Assembly (NCBI GenBank): GCA_016199305.1
Contig: JACQGZ010000219.1
Coordinates: forward strand, 1-6,334
Direction: 5' to 3'
Source of the DNA: Armatimonadota bacterium
GTDB taxonomy: Bacteria; Sysuimicrobiota; Sysuimicrobiia; Sysuimicrobiales; Humicultoraceae
DNA: 6,334 nt
Within the stretch, counting starts at the first letter, position 1. Every line of letters starts with the position of its first letter. The translations under genes were made by a program, and so were the position numbers. Positions 1 through 5,801 of this stretch are shown piece after piece. The notes beneath the pieces were generated by a model. It was not told where the DNA came from and did not search any database. It saw only the letters and a list, made by a program, of their open reading frames with translations.

Positions 1-534
1 GCCGATCCGTTCGGCCGCGAGTTCCGCCTGAGCTGGAGCGAACTGCGCGGAGCGGTCGACGGGCAGTTCGGCGCCTTCCTGGGGCTGCGGCAGACGGCGC
101 TCACGTCCCTGCTCGGGGAGATCGCGGGCGAGGTCCGCCGCAGCTCGCGGGCCCGCCTGGGGCTCGTCGACTTCGGGCCCCTCTACCCCAACGGGCCGGA
201 CGGGCGAGCCTGGGAGAACGGCGTGGACCTGGCGCAGCAGCTGCCGTTGGCCGACGAAGTCCACCCCACCTTCTACTTCACCGACCTGGAGATGCACCGG
301 GCCAAAGTCCGCCAGTACCTGGACGTGCTGGCGGGCGAGCGGCCGATGGTCCCGGCGATCCGAGCAATCCTCCCCCAGACGCCCTCCTATGAGCAACTGA
401 TGGGCCAGGTGGAACCCCTGGCCGCCCACGCCGCCGGGTTCTCCTTCTACAATTACGGCTTCATGCCCCTGATGGCGCTCGACTGGATCCGGCGGGCGCT
501 GGAAACGGCGGGGCACGCGGAGGTGCGGGCATGA
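1..534 (+). CDS. C-terminal part of an unrecognised, probable TIM-barrel (glycosidase-like) protein
   Basis: The frame is open from the first base of the window and ends at the TGA at 532-534, giving 177 C-terminal residues; the start lies upstream. The segment alternates helices with short hydrophobic strands ending in polar or aromatic residues: LGLVDFGPLYPNG (about residues 54-66), EVHPTFYFTD (about 82-91), and near the end GFSFYNYGFMPLMALDWI. That rhythm, and the final strand followed by an amphipathic helix, resemble the last three beta/alpha units of a TIM barrel such as those in hypothetical glycosyl-hydrolase-like families. I cannot name the family or identify catalytic acids with confidence. 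The stop overlaps the start of the next gene by four bases (ATGA), so the two are probably translationally coupled and share an operon. Coding status is well supported by strong GC3 and the long open frame; the fold is an inference. Confidence 0.8.
   Translation, partial: ADPFGREFRLSWSELRGAVDGQFGAFLGLRQTALTSLLGEIAGEVRRSSRARLGLVDFGPLYPNGPDGRAWENGVDLAQQLPLADEVHPTFYFTDLEMHRAKVRQYLDVLAGERPMVPAIRAILPQTPSYEQLMGQVEPLAAHAAGFSFYNYGFMPLMALDWIRRALETAGHAEVRA
519..525 (+). promoter_or_regulatory. Shine-Dalgarno site of the MBL hydrolase gene
   Basis: GGAGGTG lies inside the end of the preceding gene, five bases before the ATG at 531. It supports that ATG as the start and coupled translation across the ATGA overlap. 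Confidence 0.75.
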
Positions 535-1286
535 GCGCGGCCAATACCGTCGACGTCCTCATCCAGCCCTTTGCCCTGCGCTTCAGCCTGCACCAGGACG
601 AGGTGGTCTACCTGGTCGCGGGGAGCGCGGACATGCAGCTCGACCGCATGGAGCTGCTGATGGGGATCAACCCCGCGAAGCAGGGCCTCTTCGACTCGAA
701 CCTGGGCTTCCTGCCGGTCGCCACGACGGCGCTGATCCGCGGGGAGCGGACCATCGTTGTGGACCCGGGCAACCACCACATCGGGTTTTACGGCATGCTC
801 GGGTTGGCGCTGCGGCGCTTCGGGTTGACGCCGGTCGACGTCGACCTGGTCATCTGCACGCACTCGCACCACGACCACATGGCCAGCACCTTCCTCTTTC
901 GTGGCAAACCGCTCGTCATCGGAGCGGGAGAAGCCGACTACGCGCGCTCGGTCTACGGAGCAGAAGAGACCGACACGCGCCTGCGCGCGATGGGCGGGCT
1001 CACCGAGGTGCCGCAGCACGAGGCGGTCGAGGTGGCCCCGGGCGTGCGCGCCGTCTCGACGCCTGGCCACACCCCGGGCCACATCAGCGTGCTGGTGGAG
1101 GCGGGCGCCGACCGCGTGGCGATCGCCGGCGACACCGTCATGACGCGCGCCGAGTATCTGCAGCGCCGCTTCTCACATTGGTACACGGCCGAGCAGGTTG
1201 CCCAGCTCAATGAGAGCGCGGACCGGCTGGCGGCCTGGCGGCCCACACGCATCCTGTTCGGGCACGACCGGGAGCTGCGGTTCTGA
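531..1286 (+). CDS. Metallo-beta-lactamase-fold hydrolase, N-acyl-homoserine-lactonase-like
   Basis: A 251-residue cytoplasmic protein with no signal peptide. The full dinuclear metal set of the MBL hydrolases is visible: H111, H113, D115 and H116 in THSHHDH, H180 in TPGHTPGH, bridging D201 in AGDT, and H245 in FGHD near the C terminus. Spacings between these ligands are close to those of AHL lactonases of the AiiA type (D201 to H245 is 44, as I recall for AiiA). The approximately 60 N-terminal residues with GINPAKQG and DSNLGFLPV also fit that branch. However, the Tyr three residues after the bridging Asp in AiiA is Met204 here, so quorum-quenching activity should not be assumed; hydrolysis of another lactone or ester is as likely. 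The start at 531 is backed by a strong ribosome site and the 4-base overlap with the upstream gene. The reaction class is secure, the substrate unknown. Confidence 0.9.
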   Translation: MSAANTVDVLIQPFALRFSLHQDEVVYLVAGSADMQLDRMELLMGINPAKQGLFDSNLGFLPVATTALIRGERTIVVDPGNHHIGFYGMLGLALRRFGLTPVDVDLVICTHSHHDHMASTFLFRGKPLVIGAGEADYARSVYGAEETDTRLRAMGGLTEVPQHEAVEVAPGVRAVSTPGHTPGHISVLVEAGADRVAIAGDTVMTRAEYLQRRFSHWYTAEQVAQLNESADRLAAWRPTRILFGHDRELRF

Positions 1287-1316
1287 GGGAACGCCGGCCT
1301 GCCGGAGCGGCCGCGC

Positions 1317-1341
1317 GGGCGGGCGGGTCGGCGGTGGCGGG
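1317..1341 (+). other. G-run cluster in the gap before the dehydrogenase gene (possible G-quadruplex)
   Basis: The 81-base gap between the MBL and dehydrogenase genes contains GGG at 1317-1319, 1321-1323, 1325-1327 and 1339-1341, with GG pairs between the last two. The first two loops are one base; the last is eleven, longer than the usual limit. It lies on the coding strand, 10 bases before the ribosome site at 1352, so a folded RNA could affect ribosome access. In such a GC-rich genome this may be chance. The gap has no T-rich terminator. Confidence 0.3.
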
Positions 1342-1351
1342 CGGCGCCTAG

Positions 1352-1359
1352 AAGGAAGG
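1352..1359 (+). promoter_or_regulatory. Shine-Dalgarno site deciding the dehydrogenase start
   Basis: AAGGAAGG ends eight bases before the ATG at 1368, an ideal spacing. An in-frame GTG at 1359 would overlap the last base of this site and could not be served by it, so the ATG is preferred over the longer reading. Confidence 0.75.
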
Positions 1360-1367
1360 TGGCGGAG

Positions 1368-2444
1368 ATGGAAGCCCTGCGGGTGGCGGTCATCGGCGTG
1401 GGCACGATCGGCAGCCTGCACGCACGCGTCTACCACGAGCACCCCTACACGTCGCTGGTCGCCGTCATGGACGTGCGCGAGGAGCGGGCGCGCGAGGTCG
1501 GGGAGAGCCTCGGCGTCCGCTGGTACGGTGACTGGGAGACGATGCTGTCTGCTGAGGATCTCGACCTCGTCTCCGTGGCGACGCCAGAACAACACCGCTT
1601 CGCTCCCGCCGTCGCCTGCGCGCGGGCCGGGGCGCACCTGCTCCTCGAGAAACCCCTGGCCTCGACGCTCGCGGAGGCCGAGCGCCTCGTTCGCGAAATC
1701 GAGGCCACCGGGGTCACGGCGATGGTCAACTTTATCCTCCGCTGCGATCCGCGCTACCTGCGGGCCAAAGCGGCCATGACCGACGGCACCGTGGGCGAAC
1801 CCTGTACCATCTTCGCTCGCCGTCGCGGCACCGCGCTCGGGGCGGAGGTCTACGGTCCGTGGACGAATCTGCTGATCTCGACCGCCATTCACGACCTGGA
1901 CGTCATGGTGTGGCTGAATGAGGCACCGGTCGAGCGCGTCTTCGCCGAGGGCGTGGTGAAGCGGTGCGGGCAGTGGGGGCATGAGGACGCCGTCGCCTGT
2001 CTGGTGCGCTTCGCCAACGGCTGCGTGGGGCTCCTGGAAACCTCCTGGGTGCTGCCGCCTACCGTGCCCGCCTCCCTGGAGGCTGCGCTCCAGGTGGTCG
2101 GCACCGCCGGTGGGGTCTTCATCGACGGCGCTAACCACGGCGTCGCGGTCGTCGATTCGGAGCGCTACAGTCACCCGGATCTGACCCACTGGCCGATCGG
2201 CCGCACCGGCGTGGAGGGTGACCTGCGCGCGAGCCTCGACGCCTTCATCACGGCCGTGCGCACGGGCCAGGCCCCGGTCGTGAGCCTGCGGGATGCCCTG
2301 TACGCCCAGGAAATCGTCGCGGCGCTCAGGGCCTCGCTGCGCTCCGGTCAGCCCGTGTCCCTGCCCTACCGCGAGCCCGAGCAGGACGGGACGTATGGAG
2401 CCGGCGGCGGCGTACGTCAGACCGAAGCGAGGGACGTCCGATGA
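1368..2444 (+). CDS. Gfo/Idh/MocA-family NAD(P)-dependent oxidoreductase
   Basis: A 358-residue soluble dehydrogenase of normal family length. Residues 5-15 form the first Rossmann strand and nucleotide-binding loop, VAVIGVGTIG (GxGxxG at G10, G12, G15), followed by the second strand ending VAVMD at 31-35; the acidic D35 fits NAD(H) preference. The family signature EKP is at E94-K95-P96, with K95 the expected catalytic lysine. The second domain carries the AIHDLDVMVWL segment (H175, D176), matching the usual substrate-binding and catalytic Asp/His region. Family members oxidise or reduce sugar, inositol or related hydroxyls. The start is the ATG at 1368 because of the ribosome site at 1352-1359; a GTG at 1359 would add three residues. 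The stop overlaps the aminotransferase start by four bases, suggesting that one product feeds the other: dehydrogenase makes or consumes the carbonyl that the aminotransferase handles. The substrate is not predictable. Confidence 0.92.
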   Translation: MEALRVAVIGVGTIGSLHARVYHEHPYTSLVAVMDVREERAREVGESLGVRWYGDWETMLSAEDLDLVSVATPEQHRFAPAVACARAGAHLLLEKPLASTLAEAERLVREIEATGVTAMVNFILRCDPRYLRAKAAMTDGTVGEPCTIFARRRGTALGAEVYGPWTNLLISTAIHDLDVMVWLNEAPVERVFAEGVVKRCGQWGHEDAVACLVRFANGCVGLLETSWVLPPTVPASLEAALQVVGTAGGVFIDGANHGVAVVDSERYSHPDLTHWPIGRTGVEGDLRASLDAFITAVRTGQAPVVSLRDALYAQEIVAALRASLRSGQPVSLPYREPEQDGTYGAGGGVRQTEARDVR

Positions 2445-3733
2445 GCGTGACGCTGTCCCGGGGCCGGGTGCTCTACGAGCGGGCGCAGCGCGTCCTGCCA
2501 GGTGGTGCCAGCAGCAACGTGAAGCTGGAGGAGCGCCCGCAGCCCCTGTACTTCGTGCGCGCCGAGGCGGCCAGGCTCTACGACTACGACGGTAACGAGT
2601 ACATCGACTACACCTGCGGCTACGGTCCCGTCATCCTGGGGCACGCGTTTCCCCCCGTGGTCCAGGCGCTGCAGCGCGCGGCGGCCGGCGGGTTCATCTT
2701 CGGCGGGCAGCACGAAGCCGAGGTCCTGCTCGCCGAGCGCCTCGTCGAGTACGTGCCCTGCATCGAGATGGTCCGCTATAACTGCACAGGGTCGGAGGCC
2801 GCCGCGGCCGCCTGCCGCCTGGCGCGGGGATACACCGGCCGGACTCGAATCGTGCGGTTTGCGGGCCACTACCATGGGTGGCTCGATGAACAGCTCGTCG
2901 CGACGCATCCCTCCCCGGACCGGGAGCTGGAGGCGGCTCCCGAGAGCCGCGGGCAGCCGGCCTCGTCAGTGGAGCACCTAATCATCGCTCCCTGGAATGA
3001 GATCGACGCGCTGGAGCGCATTTTCGTGCAGGCGGGAGACGAGATCGCCGCCGTGCTGATGGAGCCGATCATGTGCAACAGCGGCGTCATCATGCCTGGC
3101 CCAGGGTACCTGGAGCGCGTCCGGGCGCTCTGCGACCGGCACGGGGCGCTGCTGATCTTCGACGAGGTGATCACGGGCTTCCGCATCGCCCTCGGGGGCG
3201 CGCAGGCGCTGCTGGGAGTCACCCCCGACCTGGCGATCTTCGGGAAGGCGCTGGCCAACGGCTTCCCCATCAGCGCGATCGGGGGCCGCCGGGATGTCAT
3301 GGCTCTAGCCACCGCCGGCGTCGTTCACGCCGGGACGTTCAACGGGAACCCTCTGGGCGTCGCCGCCGCGCTCGCCACCCTGGAGGAGCTGGCGCGTGAC
3401 GGCGGCATAGTCTACGCGCGGATGACCGACACCGGCCAGCGTTTCATCCACGGCATCCGCGAGGTGGCGCAGGCGCGGGGCGTCCCGGTGCTGGTGCAGG
3501 GGCCCGGGCCCGTCTTCTACATGTGGTTCACCGACGCCGCGGCGATCCGCACGTACCGCGCGTCTGCCGCGGTCAGCCGCGCGCCCTACGAACGGTTCGC
3601 GGTCGCGATGCTCGACCAGGGCGTGCGCCTGATCCCCGGCGGGCGTTGGTACGTCACGGCGAGTCACACCCCGGCCGACGTGGACCGGACGCTGGAGGCC
3701 GTCGAGAAGGCCCTGCACGCGGTGGCCGCATGA
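2441..3733 (+). CDS. Class III PLP-dependent aminotransferase, glutamate-1-semialdehyde-aminomutase-like
   Basis: A 430-residue fold-type I PLP enzyme of usual class III length. In order: N-terminal RAQRVLPGGASSN (14-26) typical of the HemL-like branch; LYDYDGNEYIDYTCGYGPVILGH (about 47-68); the cofactor phosphate loop TGSEA (116-120); GHYHGW (142-147) that stacks on PLP; E208 in MEP; D241 in FDEVITGFR binding the pyridine nitrogen; the Schiff-base lysine K269 in FGKALANGFP; and GTFNGNP (298-304). It resembles HemL overall, but has NGFPISAIGG after the lysine rather than the GGGLPVGAYGG of genuine aminomutases, and it sits outside any haem operon. It is therefore better called an omega- or beta-amino-acid or amino-sugar aminotransferase of unknown substrate. 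GAGGGA (2429-2434) six bases before the ATG and the ATGA overlap with the dehydrogenase support the start. Confidence 0.92.
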   Translation: MSVTLSRGRVLYERAQRVLPGGASSNVKLEERPQPLYFVRAEAARLYDYDGNEYIDYTCGYGPVILGHAFPPVVQALQRAAAGGFIFGGQHEAEVLLAERLVEYVPCIEMVRYNCTGSEAAAAACRLARGYTGRTRIVRFAGHYHGWLDEQLVATHPSPDRELEAAPESRGQPASSVEHLIIAPWNEIDALERIFVQAGDEIAAVLMEPIMCNSGVIMPGPGYLERVRALCDRHGALLIFDEVITGFRIALGGAQALLGVTPDLAIFGKALANGFPISAIGGRRDVMALATAGVVHAGTFNGNPLGVAAALATLEELARDGGIVYARMTDTGQRFIHGIREVAQARGVPVLVQGPGPVFYMWFTDAAAIRTYRASAAVSRAPYERFAVAMLDQGVRLIPGGRWYVTASHTPADVDRTLEAVEKALHAVAA

Positions 3734-3797
3734 GAGGGCGGGCTTTCCCGGTGCGCCCCGAGATCTTTTTCCGCACGCGCTCCCCCCTGGACTGCTG

Positions 3798-5291
3798 ATG
3801 CCGCGCCTCGCCGTCGGCGGTCTCTGGCACGAGACGAACACGTTCGCCCTTTCGCCTACGAGGCTCGAGGATTTCCAGGTCCTGGAGGGCGAGGCCATCA
3901 CGCAGACCCTTGCCGGCACTCGCACCCCCATCGGCGGATTCCTCGACGCCGCGCGGCACCTGGAGCTCGACGTCGCCCCGACGCTGTTCGCGTCTGCGCT
4001 GCCCGCGGGCATGGTGGCGCGGGAGGCGTACGAGACGCTGGCGGGAAGACTCATCGACCTGGTGCGCCGGGTGCAACCGCACGCGCTCCTTCTCGACCTG
4101 CATGGGGCCATGGTGGCCGATAGGATCGATGACGTCGAGGGCGACCTGCTCCGCCGGATGCGGCAGGCGCTGGGGGGGCTCCCCATCGGCTGCGTGCTGG
4201 ATCTCCACGCGAACACGAGCGCGGATTTCGTCGAGCGGATCGATCTGATCGCGGGGTATGATACCTACCCTCACGTCGACCCATACGACCGCGGGATCGA
4301 GGTCGCCCACCTGCTGGCCCGCCTCCTGGCCGGAGAGATCCGCCCCGTCCGCCGCTACGCGCAGCCGCCCCTGCTCATCGCCGCCGCGGCGCAGGCGACC
4401 GATCGCCCGCCGATGGCCGACCTGATGCGCCGGGCCCATCAGGCGGAGGCCCTGCCCGGGGTGCTCACGGTCACGGTCGCCGCCGGCTTCCCCTACGCCG
4501 ACGTGCCCTTCGCCGGGCTGAGCGTCGTGGCGACGGCGGACGGGGACGCCGACCTGGCCAGCACCGTCGCCCGGGATCTGGCCGCAGCAGCCTGGGCGGC
4601 ACGTGGGCAGTTCCGGGCACACAGCATGCCGCCCGACGAGGCCGTCGCCCGCGCCCTCGCGCTCCTAGAGGGCGGGGGCAGCGGGCCGGTGGTCCTGGTC
4701 GACGCGGCGGACAACGTCGGCGGGGGCGCTCCGGGCGACGGGACCGTCCTGCTGGAGGCGCTCCTCCGCGCCGGTGCCCGAGGCGCGGTCGTGGCCCTAA
4801 GGGACCCCGACGTCGTGGCGCTGGCCCGCCGGGTGGGCGAGGGTGCGGAGTTGCACAGCGAGGTCGGCGGCAAGACCGATGATCGCCACGGCGCCCCCGT
4901 GACCATCCGCGGGCGGGTCGTGCGCCTTGCCCGGGCCGATTTCACCTACACCGGGTCCTACATGACGGGGAAGCGCGTGCCGGCCGGGTGGGCGGCGCTG
5001 CTGGACCTGGACGGCATCGCGTTGGTGGTCCGCGAGCGGCGGGTCATGCCGTTCGATCAAGAAGAGCTCCGCGTGCTGGGCATCGATCCCCAGGAGGCGG
5101 CGATCCTGGTCGTCAAGTCGGCGATCGCCTGGCGGGCTGCGTACGGCGACATCGCCCGCGCCGCGATCGAGGTGGACACCCCGGGCGTATGCACCAACAA
5201 TCTGCGAAGCCTCCCCTACCGCCGACTACGGCGCCCGGTCGCGCCGCTGGACGAGGATGTCCCCTACGCGGCCGATGCGGCGGCGGGCTGA
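3798..5291 (+). CDS. M81 family metallopeptidase (MlrC / microcystinase C-like)
   Basis: A 497-residue protein covering both domains of the family at its usual length. The N-terminal domain begins with the hallmark AVGGLWHETNTF (H11, E12, N14) and continues with LLLDLHGAM (D100, H102), VLDLHANTS (D135, H137, N139) and GYDTYPHVD (D155, H159), which contain the expected zinc ligands. The C-terminal MlrC_C domain carries DAADNVGGGAPGDGT at 302-316. The best-studied member, MlrC, cleaves linearised microcystin peptides containing the beta-amino acid Adda; most homologues come from bacteria with no cyanotoxin link, so a general amidase or peptidase role on unusual peptides is the safer reading. 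No signal peptide is visible, so it probably acts in the cytoplasm after uptake. It starts 64 bases after the aminotransferase with only a weak GGA as ribosome site; the start is chosen because the family motif begins at once. Confidence 0.92.
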   Translation: MPRLAVGGLWHETNTFALSPTRLEDFQVLEGEAITQTLAGTRTPIGGFLDAARHLELDVAPTLFASALPAGMVAREAYETLAGRLIDLVRRVQPHALLLDLHGAMVADRIDDVEGDLLRRMRQALGGLPIGCVLDLHANTSADFVERIDLIAGYDTYPHVDPYDRGIEVAHLLARLLAGEIRPVRRYAQPPLLIAAAAQATDRPPMADLMRRAHQAEALPGVLTVTVAAGFPYADVPFAGLSVVATADGDADLASTVARDLAAAAWAARGQFRAHSMPPDEAVARALALLEGGGSGPVVLVDAADNVGGGAPGDGTVLLEALLRAGARGAVVALRDPDVVALARRVGEGAELHSEVGGKTDDRHGAPVTIRGRVVRLARADFTYTGSYMTGKRVPAGWAALLDLDGIALVVRERRVMPFDQEELRVLGIDPQEAAILVVKSAIAWRAAYGDIARAAIEVDTPGVCTNNLRSLPYRRLRRPVAPLDEDVPYAADAAAG

Positions 5292-5298
5292 CCTGCCG
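5281..5298 (+). terminator. Hairpin over the metallopeptidase stop codon, possible weak terminator
   Basis: CGGCGGG (5281-5287) pairs with CCTGCCG (5292-5298) in a 7-bp stem with one G-T wobble; the CTGA loop contains the stop codon. No T-tract follows, so it is not a classical intrinsic terminator. It could mark the operon end or aid Rho-independent pausing, and GC-rich sequence makes such stems frequent. Confidence 0.3.
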
Positions 5299-5310
5299 AG
5301 CGGTGCGGGG

Positions 5311-5391
5311 CTACGCCACCTCCACGACCATCTCGATCTCACAGAGATCCCGAATGGTAGCGCGGCCATCCGACGATCTCCTGCGGCCGCG
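5311..5391 (-). pseudogene. Possible C-terminal remnant of a minus-strand gene
   Basis: Read on the minus strand, a frame ends at TAG (5311-5313, CTA on +) with IRDLCEIEMVVEVA before it, a hydrophobic/acidic terminal strand reminiscent of the end of Rid-family proteins. Upstream the frame stays open only to an in-frame stop at 5392-5394. A neighbouring frame then reads AGLVSELTRPQEIVG, as if one frameshift separated the two pieces. There is no start codon or intact gene. The family suggestion is a guess from a short stretch, and the whole may be chance. Confidence 0.15.
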
Positions 5392-5491
5392 TCAGTTCGC
5401 TCACCAGGCCGGCCTCGCAGCAACCGGTAGCAAATTCAGCGTCCTGCTTGTCTTTGCGCTCTCGCCGTATCTTCCCTGAAGATCCGCGCCC

Positions 5492-5588
5492 ATGTGCACG
5501 AATCCACCCGTTTGGCTACATCTGGCTACAATTCAAGATCTATCGGGGCGCGCCGCACAGTGCCTACAATCTTGGTTGGATGTGCACG
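5492..5588. repeat. Direct repeat of ATGTGCACG, two copies 88 bp apart
   Basis: ATGTGCACG occurs at 5492-5500 and 5580-5588; each copy centres on the palindrome GTGCAC. Two identical palindromic boxes about 88 bp apart, flanking the decamer repeats, could be paired operators. A 9-bp match within 500 bp can also arise by chance. Confidence 0.35.
5513..5570 (+). repeat. Three decamer repeats, consensus TGGCTACAAT
   Basis: TGGCTACATC (5513-5522) is followed directly by TGGCTACAAT (5523-5532), and TGCCTACAAT follows at 5561-5570. The copies have two mismatches or fewer to the consensus and the first two are spaced by 10 bp, one helical turn. They lie between the two ATGTGCACG boxes. The arrangement suggests a regulator binding site or iteron-like cluster; no regulator gene is in the window. 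Confidence 0.4.
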
Positions 5589-5697
5589 CACTTTCCTGTA
5601 CCAGGGACGCTTCTGCTGGCGATCGCAGCGTCATGGACCGGAGGAATATCATTATTGATCAGATAGGACTCAGCCTCTTTGTGAATGAATGCTTCGT

Positions 5698-5718
5698 GGG
5701 GAATATGCGCGTTTCCCC
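5698..5718. repeat. Inverted repeat upstream of the HAD gene
   Basis: GGGGAA (5698-5703) and TTCCCC (5713-5718) form a perfect 6-bp inverted repeat around a 9-base loop. It lies about 85 bases before the HAD start. It has no following T-tract, so an operator or 5' leader hairpin is more plausible than a terminator. Confidence 0.35.
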
Positions 5719-5786
5719 GCCAAGGAGTCGCAGCAGCATTTGGAGGTTCTGGACGGCACGGATGAGCGAACGCGCCAATGAAGCAC

Positions 5787-5793
5787 GGGAGGA
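5787..5793 (+). promoter_or_regulatory. Shine-Dalgarno site of the HAD gene
   Basis: GGGAGGA ends eight bases before the ATG at 5802, a near-ideal site and spacing that fixes this start. Confidence 0.75.
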
Positions 5794-5801
5794 CACCGAC
5801 G

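Larger units (their letters stand above)
5292..5801. other. 510-bp intergenic interval with no convincing gene
   Basis: Separates the operon from the HAD gene. The first part, to about 5440, is GC-rich; the second part is clearly richer in A and T (for example the stretch around 5645-5665). It holds the stop-codon hairpin, a possible minus-strand remnant (5311-5391), two kinds of short direct repeat (5492-5588), a GCGATCGC palindrome (5619-5626) and an inverted repeat (5698-5718). Plus-strand open frames here, including 105 codons at 5492-5809, lack ribosome sites and recognisable motifs. No convincing sigma-70 promoter was found: TACAAT at 5527 and 5565 resemble -10 boxes but have no matching -35. 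The promoter of the HAD gene should lie in this interval. Confidence 0.6.

Noticed and set aside
1359..1367. GTG at 1359 as start of the dehydrogenase
   Set aside because: It overlaps the Shine-Dalgarno sequence; the ATG at 1368 has ideal spacing.
1173..2189. Long minus-strand open frame (338 codons) opposite the dehydrogenase gene, and similar ones at 453-1082, 3305-4216 and 3654-4622
   Set aside because: They lie antisense to genes with clear family motifs, have Arg/Pro/Ala/His-rich low-complexity translations and arise from the high GC3 of the real genes.
3736..3770. Hairpin GGGCG (3736-3740) / CGCCC (3754-3758) followed by TTTTT (3766-3770) between aminotransferase and peptidase genes
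   Set aside because: Short stem, 13-base loop, and the T-run begins 7 bases after the stem; too weak to call an intrinsic terminator, though partial attenuation before the peptidase gene is conceivable.
5527..5570. TACAAT at 5527-5532 and 5565-5570 as -10 promoter boxes
   Set aside because: No acceptable -35 hexamer at 16-18 bp upstream; they are parts of the decamer repeat and were recorded as repeats instead.
5689..5781. Thirty-codon frame (begins MLRGEYARF) ending at TGA before the HAD gene
   Set aside because: Moderately protein-like composition but no ribosome site, a stop directly before its ATG and no family match.
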